NCBI GenBank assembly: GCA_963169875.1
Contig: CAUJEL010000018.1
Span: 1-50,911, forward strand
Direction: 5' to 3'
DNA from: Candidatus Zhuqueibacterota bacterium
Lineage (GTDB): Bacteria; Zhuqueibacterota; Zhuqueibacteria; Residuimicrobiales; Residuimicrobiaceae
DNA length: 50,911 nucleotides
Below the pieces are notes generated by a model, which worked only from the letters and a program-made list of their open reading frames with translations, was not told the origin of the DNA and did no database searches. Below, one piece after another: positions 28,467 through 36,419 of the stretch. Numbering within the stretch: position 1 is the stretch's first letter; each line of letters starts with the position of its first letter. The position numbers were made by a program, and so were the translations under genes.

Positions 28467-28497
28467 GTAGGAGCCCTCTCCAGAGGGCGACCTGGCG
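28467..28497 (+). repeat. REP-like palindrome copy 1
   Basis: It begins GTAGGAG and continues with the palindrome CCCTCTCCAGAGGG followed by CGACC. A 5' GTAG next to an imperfect palindrome is the hallmark of REP elements moved by RAYT transposases. A second copy starts 66 bases further on, and a related core occurs at 34656-34686. Confidence 0.55.
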
Positions 28498-28532
28498 ACA
28501 GAGAGCAGAGAGCACAGCAGGCAAAGGCCGTC

Positions 28533-28563
28533 GTAGGCGCCCTCTCCAGATGGCGACCTGGGG
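28533..28563 (+). repeat. REP-like palindrome copy 2
   Basis: It begins GTAGGCG and shares CCCTCTCCAGA-GGCGACCTGG with copy 1, with one arm base changed. It lies in the same orientation as copy 1, in non-coding DNA. No RAYT transposase gene is present in the window. Confidence 0.55.
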
Positions 28564-28992
28564 GCGCCGCGCGTATGCCCGGCCTTCTCATAGTTGGCGG
28601 TTGGCGATTGGCAGTGGACGCGACAACAGTGGGCAGGATACCGGGGACGCGAACAAATATAACGGCTTGAATAAATTTAAATGGAAAATTTGCTGGCCGT
28701 ATACGCAATTTTTATTGATTATTTGCATGAAAAGAGTATTTTATAACAACCGAAAAGCAATACGAGGACGCAGAGGTACGCAAAGGCAAGAAAAACATAA
28801 AAATGGCATCACTGGCAAATTTGATGAATGAGATGAAATTCGATGCAAAAATATCTCACCGAACATAATAAAAATAGCTTGGCGGTTTATGAATAGAACA
28901 GGATAGCAAACAAAAAAATCAAATCAAATGGATGGTCAACAAACTTTATAGCATGATTGATAATGTGATAATACTTATTGAGGCAAGATCAA

Positions 28993-30003
28993 ATGAGTCA
29001 AGATAAAAAAAATATCATCATATACAACACAGCTGATGGTAAAGCCTCGGTTTCCTTATATGCCAGGGATGGAAATGTATGGATGAATCAGAACCAGATC
29101 GCTGAACTTTTTGACACCTCCAAGCAAAACATCGGCCAGCATATTGCCAAGATACTGAAAGAAGGAGAGTTACGTGAGTCTTCAGTTATAAAGAATTACT
29201 TTACAACTAGCGCGGACGGCAAACAATACAACGTAGCCTTTTACTCCCTGGACATGATTCTGGCTGTTGGCTTTCGGGTGCGGAGCAAAAGAGGTACCCA
29301 GTTTCGTATCTGGGCCAATCGGAATCTCAAAGAGTACATGATCAAAGGCTTTGTCATGGATGACGAGCGCTTGAAGAATCCAGATGGACGACCGGACTAC
29401 TTTGACGAATTGCTGGAACGTATCCGGGATATCCGGGCCTCGGAGAAGCGGTTTTGCCAAAAGATCCGGGATCTCTTTGCCTTGAGCAGCGATTATGACC
29501 CCACAGACAGAGCAACACAGATGTTTTTTGCCGAAACTCAGAACAAACTGCTATATGCCGTAACCGGCAAAACAGTAGCGTAAATCATCGTATCCCGGGC
29601 GGATGCGTCAAAAAAAAACATGGCTCTCACTTCATGGAAAGGCTCGATCGTCCGCAAACAGAATATTTTTATTGCCAAGAATTATCTCAGTAAAGATGAG
29701 ATCGACACCTTGAACCGCCTGGTGGTTATCTTTCTGGAGACAGCCGAGTTACGCGCCAAAAACCGCCTGGATATCCCCATGTTCTTCTGGCAGGGTAATG
29801 TGGATCGCATTCTGGAATTAAACGATAAAAAGGTGCTTTCCGGTAAAGGCTCAATCTCCAATGCGGAAATGGAACAAAAAGTTAGAATGATTTATGACGA
29901 ATTTGATGAACGGAGAAAAGCCTATGAAGCTGATTTGGCAGACATACAAGATATTCAGGAAATTGAGGACACCATCAAGGAACATAAACAGCAATTCGAG
30001 TAA
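28993..30003 (+). pseudogene. RhuM-family protein gene interrupted by one in-frame TAA
   Basis: The ATG at 28993 (GAGG nine bases upstream) opens a RhuM-family ('virulence protein RhuM') frame. It has the typical start IIIYNTADGKASVSLYARDG and a DNA-binding-like segment, NQNQIAELFDTSKQNIGQHI. The frame stops at TAA 29581-29583 after YAVTGKTVA, then continues in the same frame as IIVSRADASKKN and MALTSWKGSIVRKQ to a natural stop at 30001. Read through, it has about 336 codons, the normal family length. One base change (GAA to TAA fits the missing Glu) explains the break. A reinitiating ATG at 29620 could still give the C-terminal half. The family's function is poorly known; it is often found on genomic islands. 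It is on the opposite strand to its neighbours. Confidence 0.85.
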
Positions 30004-30135
30004 TGATATCACCATGGAATTAGCTGGATAAAACCGCTGATCCTTTCCATTTCATCTCTATCGTATCTGGTTTTTTAATTCTTATTTTCACCTTTTGCGT
30101 TTTTAACAGTTAGGCCAGTCGTAAAGATGGAGGAG

Positions 30136-30182
30136 CCTCCGGCGCCCGTCGAGGAGGAGGAGAAAAAGCCGGGCGCCGGAGG
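30136..30182 (-). terminator. Strong hairpin after the small FN3 protein gene
   Basis: Arms of 13 bases (30136-30148 and 30170-30182, CCTCCGGCGCCCG and its complement) match perfectly around a 21-base loop. It begins five bases after the stop of the minus-strand gene ending at 30188. No clear T-run follows on that strand, so it may act as a 3'-end stabiliser or a factor-assisted terminator. Confidence 0.5.
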
Positions 30183-30187
30183 GGGGG

Positions 30188-30784
30188 TTAATGAATGAAG
30201 GTGAAAGGTTTGACGAGCATGTGTTTGCCGCTGTGCAGGCGCACATAATAAACGCCCGCTGCGAGAAACTGGCCGGCATCGTCGCGGCCGTCCCATGTTT
30301 TCTGATGATACCCCGGTGGCAGGGTGGCCGTGAGCAGCGTTTTGACCCGCTGTCCCAGGGTGTTATATACCGCCAATTCCACGTCCTGCTGCTCCGGGAT
30401 GCCATAACGGAAGGTGGTCATCTGGTTGAGGACAGCCGGATTGGGGAAGGCGCTCTCCAGCGTGAAGCGCCACGGGATGGCGGTTTCGCCCCCTGGCGTG
30501 GCAGATACTTCGGCTGAATAGACGCTCTCATTACCCCAAACATCCAAGGCGGTGACCGCAAAATAGTAATTGATCCCGGCGGTGAGATTCTGCACCGTGA
30601 ATTCGGTGACCAATCCGACGTCGATCTGTTTGGAGTACTGCCGCGATGCATGACCATAATGGATGCGATAACCAAGCAAATCGGATTCCCTGTTTCCCAT
30701 CCACCCCAACGTAACCGAAGAGTCATCCGCAAAACAAGCCGTTGTCAGCAGAGCAATACTAATAAAGAACCGGAAATTTCTCAT
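30188..30784 (-). CDS. Small secreted FN3 protein with FlgD-like sorting tail
   Basis: 198 residues: signal peptide (FFISIALLTTACFAD), one FN3-like domain (about residues 22-100; LLGYRIHYGHASRQYSKQ … NYYFAVTALDVWGNES), then directly a C-terminal FlgD/type IX-style domain (SAFPNPAVLNQMTTFRYGI … VYNTLGQRVKTLL … GVYYVRL). It is a miniature of the giant protein at 24365: same first and last domains, but no Big_5-like repeats. It starts 24 bases after the sigma-54 activator stop, so it is probably the second gene of that operon. It is likely exported to the surface; its role is unknown. Confidence 0.85.
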   Translation of the reverse strand: MRNFRFFISIALLTTACFADDSSVTLGWMGNRESDLLGYRIHYGHASRQYSKQIDVGLVTEFTVQNLTAGINYYFAVTALDVWGNESVYSAEVSATPGGETAIPWRFTLESAFPNPAVLNQMTTFRYGIPEQQDVELAVYNTLGQRVKTLLTATLPPGYHQKTWDGRDDAGQFLAAGVYYVRLHSGKHMLVKPFTFIH

Positions 30785-30808
30785 ATCTCTCAGATAAATT
30801 CAAGGTGA

Positions 30809-31894
30809 TCATGTTTCAGGCACAGCGTTCTTGCGCCAGCTGGAATGCGAAATTTTATATAAAGCGATTTTATAGTTCAAAGCGCGCGGGGAGATGCCCA
30901 GCAGGGCCGCCGCATCTTTTTGCACCCATTTGCTGCGCTGCAAGGCAATGGTGATCGCCGTTTTTTCCAACTCTTCAAGATTGAGCGTGTGCAGGTTGGG
31001 GCCGCGGCGTTCCTCGCGGCGGCGGTCGCGTCCGCCCGCTGCGAAATAATCCTTGCCCGTCAGGGCCAAATCCTTGGCCACGATCTCATGATTGGGATTG
31101 ACCACCAGAACCGCGCGTTCGACCAGATTGCGCAGCTCCCGGATATTGCCCGGCCAGGCGTGATGCGACAACAGCTGCCGCGTCTCCTCGTCAAAATCGC
31201 CGACCACTTTTTTGATTTCGCCGCCGAACTTGCGGCGGAAATAATCAGCCAGTATGAGAATATCCTCGGGCCGTTCGCGCAGCGGCGGCACATGCAAAGT
31301 GACGACGTTCAAACGGTAATAGAGATCGGCGCGAAACCGGCCCGATTCCATCTCTTCCCACAGCTCCTTGTTCGTCGCCGCGATGATGCGCACATCCACG
31401 TGAATCGTGCGCTGTCCGCCCACCCTGACAAAGGCCTGTTCCTGCAACACGCGCAGGATCTTCGCCTGGGTCGATGGATGCATATCGCCGATTTCATCGA
31501 GGAACAGTGTGCCGCCATCCGCCTGCTCAAACTTGCCCACATGACTGGAAACCGCACCGGTGAACGCACCGCGCTCATGTCCGAACAATTCGCTCTCCAG
31601 CAAATGCTCAGGCAGTGCCGCGCAGTTCACGGTCACATAGGGCTGCTGCGCGCGCAGACTCTGCGCCTGAATCGCGCCGGCGATCAGCTCCTTGCCCGTG
31701 CCGGTCTCGCCTTGAATCAAAACCGTGGCGTTGCTGCGCGCAATCTTGCTGATCAAGGAGTAAATTTTCTGTATCTCTGGACTTCGGCTTAACTTGGGGT
31801 AGTACGTCTCAAAGAAGGAAAGATCTGGTTTGCCATGCTGCTGGACTTCCTGCTCCAACTCGGCCAGTTGGAGATCATCCATGTAGTTAATCAT
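30809..31894 (-). CDS. Sigma-54-dependent transcription activator (PspF/NtrC-like, no receiver domain)
   Basis: About 361 residues. The AAA+ domain carries Walker A (GETGTGKE), the sigma-54 contact loop GAFTGA, Walker B (GGTLFLDEIGD) and RADLYYRLNVV. The C-terminal Fis-type HTH reads KDAAALLGISPRALNYKIALYKI. The N-terminal 45 residues are too short for a receiver, GAF or PAS domain, so activity must be set by a partner or by amount, as for PspF. The ATG at 31894 has GGAGG five bases upstream; longer starts do not. It probably activates its own operon (candidate site 31935-31950) and the giant secreted protein gene. Confidence 0.9.
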   Translation of the reverse strand: MINYMDDLQLAELEQEVQQHGKPDLSFFETYYPKLSRSPEIQKIYSLISKIARSNATVLIQGETGTGKELIAGAIQAQSLRAQQPYVTVNCAALPEHLLESELFGHERGAFTGAVSSHVGKFEQADGGTLFLDEIGDMHPSTQAKILRVLQEQAFVRVGGQRTIHVDVRIIAATNKELWEEMESGRFRADLYYRLNVVTLHVPPLRERPEDILILADYFRRKFGGEIKKVVGDFDEETRQLLSHHAWPGNIRELRNLVERAVLVVNPNHEIVAKDLALTGKDYFAAGGRDRRREERRGPNLHTLNLEELEKTAITIALQRSKWVQKDAAALLGISPRALNYKIALYKISHSSWRKNAVPET

Positions 31895-31934
31895 AATACC
31901 CTCCACCTCATTCATCCCTAACCTTCTAACTCTG

Positions 31935-31950
31935 TGCAAATATGTTGCCA
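31935..31950 (-). promoter_or_regulatory. Candidate sigma-54 promoter of the activator operon
   Basis: On the minus strand TGGCAACATATTTGCA has GG and GC separated by 10 bases and matches TGGCAC-N5-TTGCW at all but one fixed base. The start site would be near 31924, about 30 bases before the ATG at 31894. It suggests that the activator controls its own operon. Confidence 0.68.
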
Positions 31951-31968
31951 CAACCCATGAGGTGAGAT

Positions 31969-31980
31969 TGACCCAGGTCA
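31969..31980. promoter_or_regulatory. Palindrome next to the sigma-54 promoter
   Basis: TGACC-CA-GGTCA is a perfect dyad 19 bases upstream of the -24 element. It is closer than a usual enhancer site, so it could be a repressor site or a proximal activator site. Confidence 0.4.
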
Positions 31981-32170
31981 CAACCTTCGATTAAATATTC
32001 AGGCGATATCTTTTTATTTTTTAGTTAATTATATAATTGAAACCTGCCTGCCCCGAACCGGCATCTCCCGGCAAGCTATCAAGGCCGGTTTCATCTGTCC
32101 GGATTCAAGCCGGTTGTATTGTTTTCGAACATCCATTTTTTCAAATCATTTTGCATGATTCAAAATCGTC

Positions 32171-32225
32171 AGGAGACTCATCCCCGGACGGAAGAAGACC
32201 GCTTGGGCGCCGCGACGAGTCTCCT
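32171..32225. other. Long closed hairpin, possible structured RNA or terminator
   Basis: AGGAGACTC (32171-32179) pairs with GAGTCTCCT (32217-32225), enclosing about 37 GC-rich bases with smaller pairings such as CGG…CCG inside. On the plus strand TTTATT follows. It lies 118 bases after the ABC ATPase stop and 277 bases before the activator start (minus strand). It does not match any riboswitch I recognise. Confidence 0.4.
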
Positions 32226-32342
32226 TTATTAGGATGCAATCCCTTGCGTCTCCCCTTTCAGTCAGAAATCCGAAACAGTTGTTGCGCACAGGAAAAGGAA
32301 CCGTTATCGATTGAAGCAACCGGGCGCGGGCTATTTCCCGTC

Positions 32343-33185
32343 CTATCGATTCAACACGCGCAGCATTTCACGCCGGCTATTCACATCCTGCCAGGCCGCC
32401 GGCCACTCATCCCCATACAGCCGTCTTTGCTGCAAAAATGCCGGCATTTGAATGCAGCAGCGGTTCATCAATTCGGATTTCTCCCATAACGTCTGTGGTG
32501 ATCCATCGTAGACGATTTGTCCCATGGACATGACGATGACACGGTTGGCGACATCATTGACAAAATCCATATTGTGGGTCACCACCACCACCGAGGTCCC
32601 GCGCTGCTGCAGCATCTCGATGAACGACTCGACCTCGCGGATGCCGCGGGGGTCGAGACCGGCGGTGGGCTCGTCCAGCACAAGCATCTCCGGTTCCATG
32701 GCGAGCACGCCGGCGATGGCCACACGGCGTTTTTCGCCCTCGCTGAGTTGAAACGGCGAACGCGGCATGAAATGTGATGGATCCAGTCCGACCAGCCGCA
32801 AGGCGCGCTCTCTGGCGGCGGCAATGCGATCCGGCGGCCATCCCAGGTTCCTGGGACCGTAAGCCACATCCTCCGCCACGGTCTCCTCGAAGAGCTGCGC
32901 CTCCGGAAACTGAAATACCAGGCCGATGCGCTGGCGCAGCCGATTGAGATCGTATCCTCTCTTCCAGATATCTTCGCCATCGGTCAGCACCTGGCCGCTG
33001 ACCGGTTTGAGTAAACCGGTGAAGTGCTGAATCAGCGTCGTCTTGCCCGAACCGCTGGGGCCGATGATGGCTGTGCAGGATTTTTCATACAGTCGAACAT
33101 TGATCCCATCGAGGACGAGGCGATCCGAGGCGCCAATGCCGGTATAGCGAAAACAGACCTCACGCATTTCCAGATCAACTGCCAT
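32343..33185 (-). CDS. ABC transporter ATP-binding protein (CbiO/EcfA-like)
   Basis: About 280 residues. Walker A is IGPSGSGKTT, the Q-loop is VFQFPEAQLFEETVAEDVAYGPRNLG (characteristic of cobalt/ECF-type ATPases), the signature is QLSEGEKRRVAIAGVLAMEPEMLVLDEPTAGLDP, and the H-loop is VVVTHN. It would power import of a metal or vitamin with a membrane EcfT/CbiQ partner, but no such partner or substrate-binding protein is in the window. The ATG at 33185 (GGGAG upstream) overlaps the dgt stop by 11 bases, implying coupling. The C-terminal ~25 residues extend past the usual end. Confidence 0.87.
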   Translation of the reverse strand: MAVDLEMREVCFRYTGIGASDRLVLDGINVRLYEKSCTAIIGPSGSGKTTLIQHFTGLLKPVSGQVLTDGEDIWKRGYDLNRLRQRIGLVFQFPEAQLFEETVAEDVAYGPRNLGWPPDRIAAARERALRLVGLDPSHFMPRSPFQLSEGEKRRVAIAGVLAMEPEMLVLDEPTAGLDPRGIREVESFIEMLQQRGTSVVVVTHNMDFVNDVANRVIVMSMGQIVYDGSPQTLWEKSELMNRCCIQMPAFLQQRRLYGDEWPAAWQDVNSRREMLRVLNR

Positions 33186-34461
33186 GGTGCTCCCGCTTGA
33201 GGCGGTCGTATTGCGCCTCGGCATAGTTGTCGGTCATACCGGCGATATGATCGCATATGGTTCTGAGAAATTGAGGATTCTGTTGCATGTCGTGCAAGGC
33301 GGAGGCCGACTGGCCCGGATTGGCGGAAATTTCCTGACGCATCTTTTCATCGGCCGCGGCTCTGAGCCGGTAATCCGGCAGCAACTTGGGATATTGAAAA
33401 TACATTTTAACAAGCGAGCGAATGATGCGCCGGGCGCTGTCGTCGCCGCGCTCTTCCGAGGCGGTTTTTATAATTTCATTCATGATGAAGCGATCGAGTT
33501 CCTCCTGCAATGGATGGACGCGGTCGCTGAACCATATGATCTGGGCATCGAAATGTCCGCTGCGCTGCATCAGTTCCATGAAACGTTCGATGCGCGCCAG
33601 GCTCGCTTCCATGACATCGGTGACGAGGAAATTGATCAGCGCGCGGATCAGCGCATTGCGGTAGATAAAATCATCGGCAATCTGCATGCCGACATGCTGA
33701 TCCAATTCCTGGATGATCGGCAGCTGCCGCACCTGTTCCAGGGTGACGAAATTGGCGCGAATGCCATCCTCGAGATCGTGCGTGCGTTGGGCGATCTCGT
33801 CGCAGACCGCCACGATCTGGCCCTCGAGGGTGATGGCGTTATCGAGTTCATAGTGCAAACCCCGCGATTCAAAATCGGGGAATTGCAGCGCCTCGCGGCG
33901 CAGGCGCGTATGTTTGAGGATGCCTTCGCGCACGGCCGCGGTGAGATTGAGACCGTCCCACTGATATTTTTTTTCAAGCACGTCCACAACGCGCAGACTC
34001 TGATAGTTATGCTTGTATCCGCCGGCATGATGACCCGGCAGGACGCCGCTGAGCGTATCGCGTCCACTCATGATTTCGTGAAGAACCACCTCGCCGACAT
34101 GCCCAAAGGGCGTATGGCCGAGATCATGCCCCAGGGCAATGGCTTCCACCAGATCTTCGTTCACCCCCATGCTGCGCGCCATAGTGCGGGAAAGCTGTGC
34201 GACCTCGAGCGTGTGGGTGAGACGGGTGCGGTAATGGTCCCCCGATTCGGTGAGAAAGACCTGACGTTTGTGTTTGAGGCGCCGGAAGGCGCGCGAGTGA
34301 ATAATGCGGTCGCGATCGCGCTGGAACGCCGTGCGGTACGGGTGTTCGGGTTCCTGCTGCAGGCGCGATGCACCATGATCGCCGCTGAAGGCGGCGTACG
34401 GCGCCAGCGTGGAGCGCTCGATTTTTTCCAAATCATGCCGGGTTCTGAGAGAAAAACCCAT
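33175..34461 (-). CDS. dgt: Deoxyguanosinetriphosphate triphosphohydrolase (dGTPase)
   Basis: A 428-residue HD-domain enzyme that hydrolyses dGTP (or dNTPs) to the nucleoside and triphosphate, adjusting dNTP pools. Family features: PYRTAFQRDRDRIIHSRAFRRLKHKRQVF, TRLTHTLEVAQLSRTMAR (first metal His) and ALGHDLGHTPFGHVGE (HD pair). A C-terminal predicted helical region follows. AAGGA lies seven bases before the ATG. The length is that of the shorter Dgt-like (type 2) group. It is followed at once by the ABC ATPase gene, with overlap. Confidence 0.94.
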   Translation of the reverse strand: MGFSLRTRHDLEKIERSTLAPYAAFSGDHGASRLQQEPEHPYRTAFQRDRDRIIHSRAFRRLKHKRQVFLTESGDHYRTRLTHTLEVAQLSRTMARSMGVNEDLVEAIALGHDLGHTPFGHVGEVVLHEIMSGRDTLSGVLPGHHAGGYKHNYQSLRVVDVLEKKYQWDGLNLTAAVREGILKHTRLRREALQFPDFESRGLHYELDNAITLEGQIVAVCDEIAQRTHDLEDGIRANFVTLEQVRQLPIIQELDQHVGMQIADDFIYRNALIRALINFLVTDVMEASLARIERFMELMQRSGHFDAQIIWFSDRVHPLQEELDRFIMNEIIKTASEERGDDSARRIIRSLVKMYFQYPKLLPDYRLRAAADEKMRQEISANPGQSASALHDMQQNPQFLRTICDHIAGMTDNYAEAQYDRLKREHHGS

Positions 34462-34554
34462 TTTTGATCCTTTATTTATATATCAACCGCGCCTGCAAAC
34501 GCATCTGCAGTCTCCTGCAGAGGCCGATGCGCGACAAGACAGCCGCAGGAGCCC

Positions 34555-34615
34555 CTCTGTGTCTCCGTGCCTCAGTGGTGAAAAGGATTTACCACAGGGA
34601 CACAGAGACACCGAG
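34555..34615. repeat. Inverted repeat of 'gtgtctc' type
   Basis: The left arm (34555-34579) and the reverse complement of the right arm (34591-34615) agree at about 20 of 25 positions. They contain the 'cacagagacaccgag' type sequence seen in many bacterial intergenic repeats. It lies between the phosphatase and dgt genes and could form a hairpin. Confidence 0.5.
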
Positions 34616-34655
34616 AAAAAACAGCTGACGCTCCTTTACGGTATATGGTATGCCC

Positions 34656-34686
34656 ATCGCGCTCTGGAGAGCGTGCCTTTGTTACA
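34656..34686 (-). repeat. REP-like palindrome copy 3 (divergent)
   Basis: On the minus strand it reads GTAACAAAGGCA then CGCTCTCCAGAGCG (palindrome) then CGA. It shares the CTCTCCAGAG core, and a GTA at the 5' side, with the copies at 28467 and 28533. It lies just downstream of the phosphatase gene. Confidence 0.4.
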
Positions 34687-34692
34687 GCAAAA

Positions 34693-35514
34693 TTAGCGGG
34701 CTACGGCAGCATCGTGCAGCGGCACTGTTTTTTTTCGCCGTTGCGCCATTTGTACGGTGCCGGTAAATCCCAATTCCCGCAACCTGCTGCAGGTCGCCGC
34801 AAACGCCCAACCCACTTCGCGCGGATGATGGGCGTCGCTGCCCAGCATGACTGGAATGCCCATCTCCGCCGCCCGCTTCAAAATCTCTTCGGAGGGATAA
34901 AGCTCCCCCACCGGCTTGCGCAACCCTGCGGTGTTGACATCGAGGGCCAATCCGTGATCATGAATCGCCTGCAGGGTGGATTGAATTTCATCGTTCAGAT
35001 CGCCATGCGGCCGATGACCAAATTTTTTCGGCAGATCGAAATGCCCGATGCTATCGAACAGGCTGCTCGCAGCCGCCTGGCGAATCAGGGCGTAATAATC
35101 GCGATACACCGCATCCACTCCGTATTCTTCATAGCGGCTGATATAATCGGGGTGATCGAAATTCCAGTCACCCAGGAAATGAACGGATCCAATGACATAA
35201 TCAAAAGCGTACCCGGCGATGAACTCGGCGATATAATCGTGATGCTCCGGAAAATAATCCGCTTCCAGTCCCAGACGGATGCAAATCTGTGGATATTTTA
35301 CCCGCGCGGATTCGATCTGCTTCACATAGTAAGGGAATTCGCTGATGTGCATGCGTCCGGTTGGATCATAAATCTGCGGCATAGGAATATGTTCGGAAAA
35401 ACCGATTTCCTGCAACCCCATGGCCAGTGCGCTCTCGACATACTCCGCCACTTCCCCTTCGCCATGACGGCACAAGGCAGTATGGATATGATAATCGGGT
35501 GGTAAAATCCTCAT
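34693..35514 (-). CDS. Histidinol-phosphatase, PHP family (HisJ/HisK-type)
   Basis: 273 residues. PHP-domain metal ligands are visible: DYHIHTALCRHGEG (first HxH), EIGFSEHIPM, LGLEADYFP (acidic ligand), DYVIGSVHFLGDWNFDHP, IGHFDL, and GSDAHHPREVGWAF near the C-terminus. It is expected to dephosphorylate histidinol phosphate in histidine biosynthesis; other PHP phosphoesterase activities are possible since no his genes are near. It lies 12 bases downstream of the MEMO-family gene and is probably in one operon with it. Confidence 0.9.
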   Translation of the reverse strand: MRILPPDYHIHTALCRHGEGEVAEYVESALAMGLQEIGFSEHIPMPQIYDPTGRMHISEFPYYVKQIESARVKYPQICIRLGLEADYFPEHHDYIAEFIAGYAFDYVIGSVHFLGDWNFDHPDYISRYEEYGVDAVYRDYYALIRQAAASSLFDSIGHFDLPKKFGHRPHGDLNDEIQSTLQAIHDHGLALDVNTAGLRKPVGELYPSEEILKRAAEMGIPVMLGSDAHHPREVGWAFAATCSRLRELGFTGTVQMAQRRKKTVPLHDAAVAR

Positions 35515-35526
35515 CTCCCTATTTCC

Positions 35527-36372
35527 CTATATCCCGCTTCTTATGGCCAGACTCCCATATCCCACCACATACCCGCCTTTCTTCCCGGTGACATCCGCGG
35601 ACGTGGTGTGGTGCAGCAGTTCAATTTTTGCCGCTTTTTTTAGCGCAGCCGCCTGCAGCAGCGCGGCCACAGGACCGGCGCCGCACGCCTCGTATTTGCG
35701 CGCCGCATACCCGCGACAAAAACTTTCCGCATCACCGGCCATTATACCGCCCAGTGTTTGCTTGTCCGCCTCGAGACACTCTTCATAGGAATAGCCGTGA
35801 TAGAGGTCCGTGCTGGCGATGATCAGCGTCCGCTCATCAGCAATCGCTGCCAGGCCATCCCCCAGCGCACGGCATATTGGCCAGCTGTAATCATGAAACA
35901 CGGCGGCGATCATTTTGAAAGGCTGGTGCAATACCATCTGCAAAAAGGGCAACTGCACTTCCAGGGAGTGCTCCGCATCCTCTCCCCCGACACGGTGGCC
36001 ATCGCTGGAGAGGCGCAGCAGGGATGAAGTTTCTACCAGCCTCCGCGAACCTTCCCGGTCAATCGCTATCGCCCCCAGTGGCGTTTGATAGGCATCGCCT
36101 TCATAAACCGAGACTCCGCTCAAAAACGAGCTATGAGACGGCGCGATGACCACGACGGTGTCGATGGGTTGTGTGCCGATTTGCGCATAGCCAATCGCCG
36201 CGGTGGCGCCCGAAAAGACGTATCCCGCATGGGGTACGATCAACCCGAAAAGGTGCTGCCCCGGTTGGGGCGCAGGCGCTTGCTCCAGAAATGTTTTGAT
36301 CATGTCGCGTAAAGCATCGGGCTGCTCAGGATAAAAATGCCCGGCCCACGCCGCATGCCTGATAGTTTTCAT
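35527..36372 (-). CDS. MEMO1-family protein (AmmeMemoRadiSam system protein B)
   Basis: 281 residues, full length for the family: starts IRHAAWAGHFYPEQPDALRDMIKTFL, then LFGLIVPHAGYVFSGATAA (conserved HAGY), VVIAPSHSSFLSGVSVY, GGEDAEHSLEVQLPFLQMVL and IASTDLYHGYSYEECLEAD. MEMO proteins share the fold of extradiol dioxygenases (LigB) and in bacteria usually sit with AMMECR1 and radical-SAM partners; those are not visible here. The reaction is unknown. A perfect 14-base palindrome lies 48 bases upstream. Confidence 0.92.
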   Translation of the reverse strand: MKTIRHAAWAGHFYPEQPDALRDMIKTFLEQAPAPQPGQHLFGLIVPHAGYVFSGATAAIGYAQIGTQPIDTVVVIAPSHSSFLSGVSVYEGDAYQTPLGAIAIDREGSRRLVETSSLLRLSSDGHRVGGEDAEHSLEVQLPFLQMVLHQPFKMIAAVFHDYSWPICRALGDGLAAIADERTLIIASTDLYHGYSYEECLEADKQTLGGIMAGDAESFCRGYAARKYEACGAGPVAALLQAAALKKAAKIELLHHTTSADVTGKKGGYVVGYGSLAIRSGI

Positions 36373-36419
36373 AGCCTGATCCTCCTGCCCCCTATCTCTT
36401 TAATATTACTAATTTTTTT

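Larger units (their letters stand above)
28172..28992. other. Gene-free stretch with a sigma-54 promoter and several repeats
   Basis: This 820-base region contains the candidate sigma-54 promoter of the giant gene, a 16-base tandem repeat (about 28355-28386), two REP-like palindromes (28467-28497 and 28533-28563) and an 'acgcagaggtacgcaaagg' segment near 28768, a type of sequence common in intergenic repeats. The short open frames crossing it look random. Confidence 0.6.
31895..32342. other. Gene-free stretch upstream of the sigma-54 activator
   Basis: It holds the candidate sigma-54 promoter, a TGACC-CA-GGTCA palindrome (31969-31980) and a long closed hairpin (32171-32225). Otherwise no gene is supported; the plus-strand open frame here has no family or ribosome binding site. 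Confidence 0.5.

Noticed and set aside
28340-28570. Possible CRISPR array suggested by spaced repeats
   Set aside because: There are only two repeat copies plus an unrelated 16-base tandem repeat; there is no regular repeat-spacer pattern and there are no cas genes.
24365-31894. PEP-CTERM/exosortase system suggested by sigma-54 activator, polysaccharide genes and secreted proteins together
   Set aside because: No PEP-CTERM motif is seen at any C-terminus and no exosortase gene is present; the tails are of FlgD-like/type IX style instead.
33184-34467. 427-residue plus-strand open frame covering dgt
   Set aside because: It is the exact antisense of dgt, whose HD motifs and ribosome binding site are clear.
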